Of a stretch of DNA of 64,000 nucleotides, positions 52,576 to 61,471 are shown in pieces. Position 1 is the stretch's first letter; every line of letters begins with the position of its first letter. The notes under the pieces are model-generated. The model made no database searches, was not told the DNA's origin, and saw nothing but the letters and a program-made list of their open reading frames with translations. The stretch is from Sphingobacterium prati. Its GTDB lineage: Bacteria > Bacteroidota > Bacteroidia > Sphingobacteriales > Sphingobacteriaceae. Location of the stretch: contig NZ_JABJWY010000038.1 in assembly GCF_013167215.1 (NCBI RefSeq), positions 274,765 to 338,764 of the forward strand. Direction: 5' to 3'. A program made the position numbers and the translations under genes.

Positions 52576-53868
52576 CTAATACAATATTCTAAACTTTATC
52601 GTATTTTCAATCTGTTTCAGTTGCTTCAGTAGATCTTTATCATATTCACCTTGTATATCGGTGACAGCGTAACCGATATCACTTTTAGTCATCAAGAACT
52701 GTGCAACGATATTGATATCATTCTGTGCATATACCTTATTGATTTGGGCCATAATACCCGGAACGTTTTTATGGATATGCAGCAATCTCGTCACCTGTTT
52801 TACTTTTGGTAAGACCAAATTCGGAAAATTACGGCTTAAATATGTATCACCGTTGTTGATAAATTCGGCCATTCGACGTGGGATAAATTCCGAATTTTTC
52901 TTCTTGCTTTTTTTATCATCAAAGACGACAATTCCTTTAGCATTACAGATATCCTTATTGATATGCCCCTTGATATCCCCCAGATATCCGATCGTTTTTA
53001 GCTTATCTGCCTGTTGCAGCTGTTCATCGGTAATGTCGATATTGTTACCCAGCAAAAGCATTCCAACATCCTTCACATATTTTTCTTCGAAAGTATCTTT
53101 TGTGCGAACCGAGAATCCATCTCTCTTTAAAATATGCGCTGCAATCTCCGGGACATCGCCGACAATGAGGCAAAGAATCCGATTTTTAGGGTAAGAGATC
53201 GCACGTGGTAGATCATTCACGTACAAGAATTCATCAAAGCTCGGTGTAATAAAGTCTGCTTTTTCAGTGACACTTTTGCGCTGGATATTCTCTGTAAAGG
53301 CAAAGAATTTTTCAATCAATCCAGACTCTTTTAGCTGGAAATCCGAATAACCATCGCCGATGCCAAAAAGCCGTCCCTCGATATTGAGTTGTTTAAGAAG
53401 TTGTACTTTTCCACCTTCATTGGACAAAGGATTTTCTTCATCAAACCCGATAATATTACCCTCCGCATCGAATCTGAACGTATTTGCATAGATATTCTCG
53501 GTTTTGATATGATAGGGCGTCACAACGGGGGTGATAAATTCCTTAAAACCTCCAGAGACGATCCAAGCCGTATCTGAATGTTTTTTGAAAAATTCGCGGT
53601 TACGGGAGAAGGACGTTGATACCTTTCTCTTGAGGTGAGATACCAGTTTGTCCAAGTGGCTTCTGTTGGCATTCAATAATTTCACGCGACCGGCAAGTGC
53701 TTCGCGGAAAGAAAGTTTGCCTTCCATCGCAAGGTTGGTATATCGTTCGATTTCTTGATAGATAGCTTCGCGGTCAGGATGATTTTCAAGTGAGATCCGG
53801 GCGAGCTCATCGAGCGCTTCTACTTGTGTAAATGTACTATCAAAATCAATGATGTAATAATTTTTCAT
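52576..53868 (-). CDS. serB: Phosphoserine phosphatase with SerA-like C-terminal region and ACT domain
   Basis: The 430-residue protein starts at the ATG at 53868 (MKNYYIIDFDST). Residues 1-215 form a HAD phosphatase: nucleophile Asp 8 in DFDST, IVSGGFKEFITPV, and GDGYSDFQLKESG. The C-terminal 210 residues resemble 3-phosphoglycerate dehydrogenase (SerA): a stretch like the small substrate domain (LLLGNNIDITDEQLQQADKL) and a clear ACT domain at the end (RLLHIHKNVPGIMAQINKVY, about 360-379, ending FRILY). The NAD-binding Rossmann part of SerA is missing. The fusion suggests serine feedback control of the last step of serine synthesis. The duplicated leader is described separately. Confidence 0.9.
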   Translation of the reverse strand: MKNYYIIDFDSTFTQVEALDELARISLENHPDREAIYQEIERYTNLAMEGKLSFREALAGRVKLLNANRSHLDKLVSHLKRKVSTSFSRNREFFKKHSDTAWIVSGGFKEFITPVVTPYHIKTENIYANTFRFDAEGNIIGFDEENPLSNEGGKVQLLKQLNIEGRLFGIGDGYSDFQLKESGLIEKFFAFTENIQRKSVTEKADFITPSFDEFLYVNDLPRAISYPKNRILCLIVGDVPEIAAHILKRDGFSVRTKDTFEEKYVKDVGMLLLGNNIDITDEQLQQADKLKTIGYLGDIKGHINKDICNAKGIVVFDDKKSKKKNSEFIPRRMAEFINNGDTYLSRNFPNLVLPKVKQVTRLLHIHKNVPGIMAQINKVYAQNDINIVAQFLMTKSDIGYAVTDIQGEYDKDLLKQLKQIENTIKFRILY

Positions 53869-54002
53869 CGTAATAACTTGTTTTTTAATGGTGATGAAGC
53901 GATCATGAACAGTACGTATCTCTATTGAATGTGACTTGGTTAACCTCATGATGGTTTCATCGTAATCACTTGTATTTTAATGATGATGAAGCGATCATGG
54001 GC
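53864..54002 (-). repeat. Duplicated 47-bp leader sequence of serB
   Basis: Copies at 53864-53910 and 53956-54002 differ at four positions and are 92 bp apart. The downstream copy contains the serB start codon; the upstream copy contains the matching ATG followed by a stop after four codons (53946-53960). That stop overlaps an in-frame ATG (53947-53949) that would extend SerB by 27 residues. Confidence 0.75.
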
Positions 54003-54164
54003 AATTAATCATTCCTTAATAAGCATTGGAGGTTTGTGATTGTTTCACTGGAATACTGTTTAGCAAATGAATCAATCATAAACATGCAGGCTTTATTTTT
54101 TTATCGGATAGTTTGATACGCTCATGACGGGTTCAGGGTTCGGTTGTTTATTATTTATATCGTT

Positions 54165-55136
54165 TTACTGTTTGTTGTACAAATTTGCAATTTCTTTTAA
54201 TGTTTGTTCCAATGGACGATAGCTGTGGTTCAACAGTGATTGGACCTTTGCATTGGAATACTGTAATTTAGCACTTGATGCCGCGGCTGTTTCTTTGGTC
54301 AGCGAAGAGCCAGATTTCTTGAAAACAGATAACATACCCGAGACAGTGGATGCGATCTGAAGAAGTGTTTCGGAAACTTCAATCGTAGGCTCAGGCTTGT
54401 TCATCAGGACACTGGCTATACTGAGTAAATCTTTGTTGAGGATGTTGATGTGATTGATGATATAACGTTCGGCGGTAATATCACTTTTTTCCATTAATTG
54501 GATCATGATTGTTGCAACATCCTCTACGTCAACTATCCCAACACTCCCCTTGGGATAAAACTTCAATCCTTTATTGATCATTGAGAACAATGCTCCGGAT
54601 CCCTTATCTTTGGCCGCTGAACCCAATATGACAGATGGATTCACAATAACAGCGTCCAGCCCCTCTGTAATACCGCGCCAGACTTCCATTTCTGCCTGAT
54701 ATTTAGAAAGCGAATAATTGGAAGTCGTGGGACTGTGCTCCCAATGGTCTTTCTCCGAGACTGGCAGGTTGTCCTTATTTGTGCCCAAAGCCGCGATTGA
54801 GCTTACATGAAGCAAGCGAATGCCCTTTTCTAAACATAGATTGACAATATGTGCCGTCCCTTCTACATTGACTTTAAAAAGTGATTTAGTGTCTTTCTTC
54901 TGATAGGAGACCAGCGCCGCACAATGATATACTTTTGTCACTCCTTCCAGCGCATCTTCGAGCTCAAAATAATTGTTGATATCTGCATCAATCCATTGAA
55001 TCAATGATGAGGACAGTAGGGCTGCCGGAATAGTCGATTGAGCTCTTTTGATGGCAATGACGTCAATTCCGCGGTCTATCAATTGTTTGATTAGCGTAGA
55101 CCCTAAAAAACCTGTTCCTCCAGTTATTAATATCAC
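54165..55136 (-). CDS. NAD-dependent epimerase/dehydratase family protein (dihydroflavonol reductase-like)
   Basis: The 323-residue extended SDR protein has the nucleotide loop ILITGGTGFLGSTLIKQL (about 2-19), VYHCAALVSY (about 69-78), VSSIAALG (about 102-109) and the catalytic YSLSKYQAEMEVWRG (about 131-145), a pattern shared with dihydroflavonol-4-reductase-like and 3-beta-hydroxysteroid dehydrogenase-like proteins. Substrate is unknown. It is divergent from the ureohydrolase-like gene, with 107 bp between. Confidence 0.88.
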   Translation of the reverse strand: MILITGGTGFLGSTLIKQLIDRGIDVIAIKRAQSTIPAALLSSSLIQWIDADINNYFELEDALEGVTKVYHCAALVSYQKKDTKSLFKVNVEGTAHIVNLCLEKGIRLLHVSSIAALGTNKDNLPVSEKDHWEHSPTTSNYSLSKYQAEMEVWRGITEGLDAVIVNPSVILGSAAKDKGSGALFSMINKGLKFYPKGSVGIVDVEDVATIMIQLMEKSDITAERYIINHINILNKDLLSIASVLMNKPEPTIEVSETLLQIASTVSGMLSVFKKSGSSLTKETAAASSAKLQYSNAKVQSLLNHSYRPLEQTLKEIANLYNKQ

Positions 55137-55243
55137 TTGATAAAGATACTGTTAAAAATAATGTTTTCAAAAGTTAGTTAATAAATGGATATTTGTGTGA
55201 GTTGCATCCCAAAAAATGAGGTGTCTTAAACAAACTATAGCTT

Positions 55244-56431
55244 ATGTCGTCATTGTCCGTATTTTTCAGTCCGATCTCAACTACAAGTATCTCCCCTGAG
55301 CATGGTTTCCTGAACTCCCAGTTAGGGAATGTGATCCAGGCTTATGAGACTGATTTCCCTACTTGGGAGGAAAGTGAAAAACCCCAGTTGGCGATTGTCG
55401 GTGTACAGGAAGATCGGGCATCCATCAATAACAATGGGACCGACAAAGCTCCTGATGCGGTACGCAAACATCTTTATACGCTGTATCAAGGTGATTATAA
55501 GATAAATATAGTTGATTTGGGCAATATAAAAGCGGGTAATACCATACAAGATACCTATGTCGCATTGAAATCTGTGGTAGAGGAATTGGTGAAAACCAAC
55601 ATCCTTCCAATTATCATTGGTGGCGGACAGGATTTGACTTATGCACAATATCTGGGCTATCAAAATTTAGAACGAAAGATTGAGCTTGCTATTGTGGATC
55701 CGCGTTTTGATCTCAACCAGGAGGAAGCTGAAAATGTCAGCCTCAACTCGCGGTCTTATGTTAATCACATTATCCTACATCAGCCTGATTATTTGTTTAA
55801 CCTGAATTCCATTGCTTATCAGACCTACCTTGTCAGCAAGGAATCGATCAATATGTACGACAAGCTGTTTTTCAATGCTACGCGCGTGGGGATGATTGCA
55901 GGAAAAATGGATCAGTCCGAACCCCTTATCCGTGCTGCCGACTTGATTAGTTTCGACATTGGCGCTATCCGAGCCTCAGAAGCCCCTGGAAATGCCAATG
56001 CGATTCCAAATGGTCTGTATGGCGACGAAGCATGTCAGCTGGCACGTTATGCCGGTATGTCGGACAAATGCACCTCTATTGGTTTCTATGAATTGAATCC
56101 CACATTTGACCCCATGGAACAGACTGCGATGTTGGTTTCACAGATGATCTGGTGCTTTATTGATGGCTATTACAACCGAAAGCAAGATACCCCGTTGTAT
56201 CCTAAATCGGCCTATATCATCTATCGTACTACACTGGAGAATGAGGAACATGAATTGGTTTTTGTGAAAAGCAAAAAATCCGACCGGTGGTGGATCCAAG
56301 TACCTTACTTTGGATCAAAATCAGTCAACGAACGTTATTATCTCGTGCCCTGCCGTTACGAAGATTACCAGCTGGCTGTTTCTGGCGAGATGCCCGATCT
56401 GTGGTGGAAGACGCATCAGAAACTACAATAG
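55244..56431 (+). CDS. Ureohydrolase-fold protein (formimidoylglutamase/arginase-like) with degenerate metal site
   Basis: The 395-residue protein follows the arginase-agmatinase-HutG fold: GTDKAPDAVRKHLYTL (about 65-80), IIIGGGQDLTYAQYLGYQ (about 123-140), IVDPRFDLNQ (about 150-159) and SFDIGAIRASEAPGNANA (about 236-253). In active ureohydrolases these positions read GGDHS, DAHxD and SxDxD. Here the metal-binding histidines are Gln 129 and Arg 154 and the second Asp of the third motif is Gly 240, so the Mn2+ pair is unlikely to form. Such proteins are often annotated as formimidoylglutamase in this phylum, but that activity is doubtful from the sequence. Confidence 0.82.
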   Translation: MSSLSVFFSPISTTSISPEHGFLNSQLGNVIQAYETDFPTWEESEKPQLAIVGVQEDRASINNNGTDKAPDAVRKHLYTLYQGDYKINIVDLGNIKAGNTIQDTYVALKSVVEELVKTNILPIIIGGGQDLTYAQYLGYQNLERKIELAIVDPRFDLNQEEAENVSLNSRSYVNHIILHQPDYLFNLNSIAYQTYLVSKESINMYDKLFFNATRVGMIAGKMDQSEPLIRAADLISFDIGAIRASEAPGNANAIPNGLYGDEACQLARYAGMSDKCTSIGFYELNPTFDPMEQTAMLVSQMIWCFIDGYYNRKQDTPLYPKSAYIIYRTTLENEEHELVFVKSKKSDRWWIQVPYFGSKSVNERYYLVPCRYEDYQLAVSGEMPDLWWKTHQKLQ

Positions 56432-56534
56432 GTAACAATACAGGGCGATCTATCGTCATTAAAAGACTAAAAATTCAATAGCAGCTAAGCGGTCAATAAG
56501 AAGCAGAAGCTGTTATTCTCCTAAAATATAAATC

Positions 56535-57857
56535 ATGGAAATATTTTTCTTTGCAGGAATTGTTTTGCTGTTGGTCGTTTTGATCATCTTGGTATTGAAA
56601 AGAAGTGGGGCTCCTGCTGTAGATATCGGTCAGCGTAAAGAAATAGAGACGTTGAAAATAGAACTGGCGCGTTCCCAGCAACGGGAACAAAGTTTGCTGG
56701 AAGAACGTCTGATGCTGAGAGATGAATTGGACAAAGAACGTGAAAGTGTATTGGTTGCCGAGCGTTCGCTGGAAAGTACGCGTTCTTTTTACGAAGCGCA
56801 GCTCGATAAATTTCAGGAGCAAAAGAACGAAATTGCTGAAATTAAAAGACAGTTCAATACTGAATTTCAGGTGATTGCGAATAAAATTTTGGAAGAGAAA
56901 ACCCAAAAATTCACCGAAACGAACCACCGCTCGCTCGGCCTGATCCTCGATCCATTAAAAGAAAAGATCAAGTTGTTTGAAGAGAAAGTCGATAAAAATT
57001 ATAACCAGGAAGCGGCTGAACGCAATTCCCTGAAGGGCGTTGTATTGCAATTGGTCGAACAAAGCCTCAAAATTAAAGATGAAGCCAATAGCTTAACCAA
57101 AGCGTTAAAAGGAGATACGAAAAAACAAGGCAATTGGGGTGAGGTAATTTTGGAGAGGGTATTGGAACGTTCGGGACTGATGAAGGATCGTGAATTTAGG
57201 CTACAGGTTTCCTTAATGGATGCAGAAGGCCGGAGAATGCAACCCGATGCTATTATTGATCTTCCAGAGGATAAACATCTCATTGTGGATTCTAAAGTGT
57301 CCTTGGTCGCTTACGAGCGTTGGGTAAATGCCGAAACCGATGAAGACCGGGCGATTTTTGCGAAGCAACATGTTCAGTCCGTCGAAAATCACGTGAAGGA
57401 ACTGTCTGCTAAAAACTATCATGAGCTATACGGAATAGAATCACCCGAGTTTGTGTTGTTGTTTATGCCGATTGAATCGGCCTTGAGTATGTCGGTGTTG
57501 CAAAAACCGGATCTATTTAGTGATGCCTGGGACCGCAAGGTCGTGATCGTCAGCCCATCCACGCTGCTGGCGACATTGCGTACCATCGCCAGTATCTGGA
57601 AGCAAGAACGCCAGACACGTAATGTCATTGAAATCGCCAAGGAAGCCGGCAGTTTGTATGATAAATTCGTGAGTTTCCTGACTGATATGGAACAAGTCCA
57701 GAATCAGCTGGAACGTGCTTTGAGGAGCCATGAGGATGCGACCAAAAAACTGTCAACAGGCGCTGGAAATGTCATCGGGAAAGTAGAGAAGCTGAAACGC
57801 TTAGGTGCAAAGGCAAACAAGCAGATCGACGCTAAATTTCTGGACGAAGACGAATAA
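56535..57857 (+). CDS. rmuC: DNA recombination protein RmuC
   Basis: The 440-residue protein has an N-terminal membrane helix (about 3-20), a long coiled coil (about 33-125) rich in Glu, Gln and Arg, and the RmuC nuclease-like domain (about 140-400): NWGEVILERVLERSGLM (about 200-216), MQPDAIIDLPEDKHLIVDSK (about 235-254) with the PD-(D/E)xK-like residues, and ESPEFVLLFMPIESAL. It limits DNA inversions at short repeats in E. coli. Single gene. Confidence 0.95.
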   Translation: MEIFFFAGIVLLLVVLIILVLKRSGAPAVDIGQRKEIETLKIELARSQQREQSLLEERLMLRDELDKERESVLVAERSLESTRSFYEAQLDKFQEQKNEIAEIKRQFNTEFQVIANKILEEKTQKFTETNHRSLGLILDPLKEKIKLFEEKVDKNYNQEAAERNSLKGVVLQLVEQSLKIKDEANSLTKALKGDTKKQGNWGEVILERVLERSGLMKDREFRLQVSLMDAEGRRMQPDAIIDLPEDKHLIVDSKVSLVAYERWVNAETDEDRAIFAKQHVQSVENHVKELSAKNYHELYGIESPEFVLLFMPIESALSMSVLQKPDLFSDAWDRKVVIVSPSTLLATLRTIASIWKQERQTRNVIEIAKEAGSLYDKFVSFLTDMEQVQNQLERALRSHEDATKKLSTGAGNVIGKVEKLKRLGAKANKQIDAKFLDEDE

Positions 57858-57901
57858 TGAAGTCCTACCTGTCCGGCAGGTTCTGCAGGCATAACAACAA
57901 A

Positions 57902-57956
57902 GATTGAAGAGCTGGTCATAAAAACGCTAGGCTTCTTGCAGATAAGCTCTTCAATC
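57902..57956. repeat. 12-bp perfect inverted repeat between rmuC and the DUF4407 gene
   Basis: gattgaagagct (57902-57913) and its exact complement (57945-57956) enclose a 31-nt loop. It is not followed by a T-run on the plus strand. It could act as a weak terminator for the convergent genes or be part of a small intergenic element. Confidence 0.5.
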
Positions 57957-57998
57957 CTCAAGCTAAGGTCGTAAGCCGAAGGCTTGAACTCACTAAAG

Positions 57999-58037
57999 TC
58001 TCAATACTCACTACTAACTACTCAATACTAATAACTC
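57999..58037. repeat. CTCAATACT/AACTACT degenerate repeat array
   Basis: About 39 bp made of variants of ctcaatact, cactact and aactact lie directly against the stop codon of the DUF4407 gene. A related, shorter array is upstream of ruvX (38315-38349). Confidence 0.5.
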
Positions 58038-58038
58038 C

Positions 58039-59115
58039 CTACAGTTCTTTCATACGTTTATTGATTGAAACATCCACATAGGTATCCTTTAAGCGGTCGA
58101 CAGCCTCTTTCTCCACATTGAGATTAGTATCCGATTCGTAATCGTGTAAGGTCCTTAAATTTTGAATGGCATTGTCATAAGGATCACGTCCGGCCAAAAG
58201 CTTGACAATGACAGGAAGACATTCCAGAAAGACAAAGAGCAGCGCGATAAAAAAAACCGCATTTGCATTGGACTCGTTGACCTTTCCATTGGCGTCATAG
58301 CGTAGATTGCCCAGTGCCGAATTGCGGTCCGCAAAACCTGCTACATTGACAGCGCTATCCAGTGAAGCATTTGATAGAACCTTTTGATCCAGTATCCCTT
58401 CAAATTTTTGCTTTTGACGGAGGGCATTTTGTTGCCCCGTTATTTTGTTACATAAGGTATCCAGATAAGCTTCTTTCTTTTTGAGCTCTTCTTCCTTCAT
58501 TTTAGCGTACGGACCATAGCCCATTACACCCGATGTCTCTGTCGTTTTATTGCCGAAGATTTCATAGTTCAATTTGGTGCGGTCGGTTTTGATACTTGAT
58601 TCCAGTGAATCACGTTCTACGGTCATCGTTTTTAGCTGATTGACCTCATTGCTGTATTTTTTATTGAATGTACTGTTAAGAGTATCAATTTTTGCACGCT
58701 GATCCGCAAGGAAACGTACCCGTAAATTCTCCCGGATCTCTTTGTCGAAAATTTTCAGCTCCAATGGCCGTGAAATGACCAAACCAATTAAAATAGCCAA
58801 CAAGATACGGGGCAAGGCCTGTAAGAGCTGCATCCAACCATTTTTGGATTTATTGATGCTCAATACGATATATCGATCCATATTGAATATCGCCAAGCCC
58901 CAAATGATGCCAAATGCGATTGCCAGGAGCCAGTCCAACGTTCCTCCGCTGAATACAAAATACATCGCATATCCGCCAGAAAGACTGGCAAATAATCCGG
59001 TAAAAAAGATAGTAGCACCTATGGCTGTGTACTTACTATGCTCCTCGGGATACTTTTCAAGAGTTTCTTGATGTACACCTGCACATCCCCAAAAGAAACG
59101 GTTAATAGCGTTCAT
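58039..59115 (-). CDS. DUF4407 membrane protein
   Basis: The 358-residue protein starts at the ATG at 59115 (MNAINRFFWGCAGVHQETL); a TTG six codons upstream is less likely. It has three or four membrane helices in the first 110 residues (AIGATIFFTGLFASLSGGYAMYF and WLLAIAFGIIWGLAIFNMDRYIV, about 29-85, then LPRILLAILIGLVISRPLEL), a long helical periplasmic or cytosolic middle region (about 118-275), and a final membrane helix (about 285-305, AVFFIALLFVFLECLPVIVK). This is the DUF4407 pattern. The DRYIV and SRPLELKIFD motifs are typical of the family. Function unknown. Confidence 0.88.
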   Translation of the reverse strand: MNAINRFFWGCAGVHQETLEKYPEEHSKYTAIGATIFFTGLFASLSGGYAMYFVFSGGTLDWLLAIAFGIIWGLAIFNMDRYIVLSINKSKNGWMQLLQALPRILLAILIGLVISRPLELKIFDKEIRENLRVRFLADQRAKIDTLNSTFNKKYSNEVNQLKTMTVERDSLESSIKTDRTKLNYEIFGNKTTETSGVMGYGPYAKMKEEELKKKEAYLDTLCNKITGQQNALRQKQKFEGILDQKVLSNASLDSAVNVAGFADRNSALGNLRYDANGKVNESNANAVFFIALLFVFLECLPVIVKLLAGRDPYDNAIQNLRTLHDYESDTNLNVEKEAVDRLKDTYVDVSINKRMKEL

Positions 59116-59251
59116 TAAAATATTTTTATCCAAATTGACAGAATATTTTTAACAAGATTTGCGAATAAGTTTTTGTTTTACAATAGGATGACGGTTTTTT
59201 GGGGCGCTTGCTGATGTCTAGAAGAGAAGTCCCGTATTTGCCTAATTTTAT

Positions 59252-59259
59252 TATCTTTG
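59252..59259 (+). promoter_or_regulatory. -7 promoter element of the M3 peptidase gene
   Basis: TATCTTTG matches TAnnTTTG, 27 nt before the ATG. Confidence 0.45.
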
Positions 59260-59286
59260 AAAAAAAATCAGGAATAATCAGACGAT

Positions 59287-61398
59287 ATGAAGAAAAGACA
59301 ACTTTTGCCATTCTTAATCATAGTGGCAACTGCATTTGTTGGTTGTGAGGAAAAAAAAATGATGACAGATAATCCTCTTTTATTAGCCTATGAAACGCCC
59401 TTTAATGTTCCACCATTTGACAAGATCAAAACCGAACATTTCAGACCTGCCTTTGAAGAGGCAATAAAAGTACATAATCTGGAGATTGACTCTATAGTCA
59501 ATAACTCCGATAAAGCGACTTTCCAAAATACGATAGTAGCGCTCGAAAATGCAGGAAGCTTGTTAACCAATGTATCTACGGTATTTCATAACCTTAATAG
59601 CGCTAATACCAACGATAGTATTCAAGCTATTGCAAAGGATTTGGCGCCAATATTGTCGAGTCATTCGGATGAAATTTCGATGAACTCCAAGTTATTTGAT
59701 AAAATCAAAACGGTGTGGAACAGCCGTAATACGTTAGGCTTAGATTCTCAGGATAATAAGCTTCTGGAAGAGACCTATAAGAGCTTCGTACGTTCAGGTG
59801 CAAATTTGAAAGAGGCGGACAAGGAAAAAATGAAAAAGATCAATGCCGAGCTTTCGACATTGACAACACAGTTCGGCCAGAATCTGTTGGCTGAAACCAA
59901 TGCTTATCAGCTTGTGGTTGATTCGGCCAGCCAGTTGGAAGGCCTGCCCGAGTCATTGAAAACAGCCGCTGCTGAAGAAGCTGCTGCCAAGGGTAAAAAG
60001 GATAAATGGGTGTTTACCTTACAGAATCCCTCGATCATGCCTTTCTTGCAGTATGCCAAAAACCGTGAACTGAGAAAGCAGATCTGGGAAGCATATCAGA
60101 TGCGCGGTAATCATGACAATACGAATGACAACAAAGCACTTATTCAGAAGATTGTCAATCTGCGTCTTCAAAAAGCCAAACTGTTGGGTTATTCTTCTCA
60201 CGCCGCTTATGTGCTGGAGGAATCCATGGCCAAGACACCTGAAAATGTATATGCCTTATTGAATAAATTGTGGACGCCAGCTTTGGGCAAAGCAAAAGGC
60301 GAAGAAGCTGATATTGCCAAAGAGATAAAAACAGAGGGGGGCAGTTTTGCGGTAGCACCTTACGACTGGAGATATTATACGGAGATTATCCGTAAAAAAC
60401 GCTTTGCTTTGGACGAGGATGAGATCAAGCCTTACTTGAGCCTACCAGCCGTCCGCGAAGGCGCATTTGCTGTGGCAAACAAACTATATGGTCTGACATT
60501 CGTTGCTTTAAACAATGTACCAACTTATCATAAAGAAGTTGAAGTATATGAGGTGAAAGACAAAGACGGTTCACATCTGGGACTTTTATATGCAGACTTC
60601 TTTCCACGTGAATCTAAGCGTGGCGGAGCCTGGATGACGTCTTACCGCAATCAATCAACAAAAGACGGTAAACGTGTTGCCCCAGTGATTTCTATCGTAT
60701 GTAATTTCACAAAACCTGTCGGAAAGAATCCTGCGTTACTGACATTTGACGAAGCCACTACCTTGTTCCACGAATTTGGACATGCCTTACATGGCCTGCT
60801 CTCCAATGTAAGATACAGATCAATGGCCGGTACTTCAGTACCGCGCGACTTTGTGGAATTGCCATCCCAGGTCATGGAAAATTGGGCTGCAGATCCCGAG
60901 GTAATAAAAACCTATGCGAAACATTTTAAGACCAAAGAGGCTATGCCGGATTCCTTGATCCAAAAAATGGAAAAAGCAGGAACCTTTGATCAAGGCTTTG
61001 CAACGGTGGAATATCTTTCAGCAGCATTGCTGGATATGAACTACCATGCCACAACAAAAGAGATTTCTAAAGATATTAATGCGTTTGAAAAAGCAGCAAT
61101 GAAAAAAATAGGCATTATTGATGCAATTATTCCGCGTTATAGAAGTACTTATTTTCAACATATCTTTGCTGGAGGGTACTCCGCAGGGTACTATGCGTAC
61201 ATTTGGTCGGAAGTATTAGACTCAGATGCTTTTGCTGCCTTTAAGGAGAGATCTTTATATGATCAGGCAACAGCAGACTCATTCCGTAAGAATATTCTTG
61301 AAAAAGGTGGAACGGATGATCCGGAAAAAATGTACCGCATTTTCAGGGGAGCAGATCCCGATCCGAAATATTTATTGAAAAAAAGAGGCTTGAATTAG
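59287..61398 (+). CDS. M3 family metallopeptidase (peptidyl-dipeptidase Dcp-like lipoprotein)
   Basis: The 703-residue protein has a lipoprotein signal (MKKRQLLPFLIIVATAFVGC, cysteine at 20) and the helical M3 fold. The zinc motif HEFGHALHGLLS starts at residue 495, with the downstream Glu in the FVELPSQVMENWA segment. The N-terminal NPLLLAYETPFNVPPFDKIK is the typical start of mature Dcp-type enzymes. The C-terminal AGGYSAGYYAYIWSEVLDSD is the substrate-binding loop. It removes dipeptides from peptide C-termini; anchored in the envelope it would process imported or periplasmic peptides. Confidence 0.94.
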   Translation: MKKRQLLPFLIIVATAFVGCEEKKMMTDNPLLLAYETPFNVPPFDKIKTEHFRPAFEEAIKVHNLEIDSIVNNSDKATFQNTIVALENAGSLLTNVSTVFHNLNSANTNDSIQAIAKDLAPILSSHSDEISMNSKLFDKIKTVWNSRNTLGLDSQDNKLLEETYKSFVRSGANLKEADKEKMKKINAELSTLTTQFGQNLLAETNAYQLVVDSASQLEGLPESLKTAAAEEAAAKGKKDKWVFTLQNPSIMPFLQYAKNRELRKQIWEAYQMRGNHDNTNDNKALIQKIVNLRLQKAKLLGYSSHAAYVLEESMAKTPENVYALLNKLWTPALGKAKGEEADIAKEIKTEGGSFAVAPYDWRYYTEIIRKKRFALDEDEIKPYLSLPAVREGAFAVANKLYGLTFVALNNVPTYHKEVEVYEVKDKDGSHLGLLYADFFPRESKRGGAWMTSYRNQSTKDGKRVAPVISIVCNFTKPVGKNPALLTFDEATTLFHEFGHALHGLLSNVRYRSMAGTSVPRDFVELPSQVMENWAADPEVIKTYAKHFKTKEAMPDSLIQKMEKAGTFDQGFATVEYLSAALLDMNYHATTKEISKDINAFEKAAMKKIGIIDAIIPRYRSTYFQHIFAGGYSAGYYAYIWSEVLDSDAFAAFKERSLYDQATADSFRKNILEKGGTDDPEKMYRIFRGADPDPKYLLKKRGLN

Positions 61399-61412
61399 TC
61401 TAGCAGACACAG

Positions 61413-61465
61413 AAAAGAGGCTGTCACCTATGTTTGTATTGAGCAAATGTCGGAGACAGCCTTTT
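61413..61465. terminator. Terminator between the M3 peptidase and TlpA-like genes
   Basis: ggctgtc/gacagcc arms around a long loop are flanked by A-rich and T-rich ends, placed between two convergent genes. Confidence 0.7.
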
Positions 61466-61471
61466 GTATTT

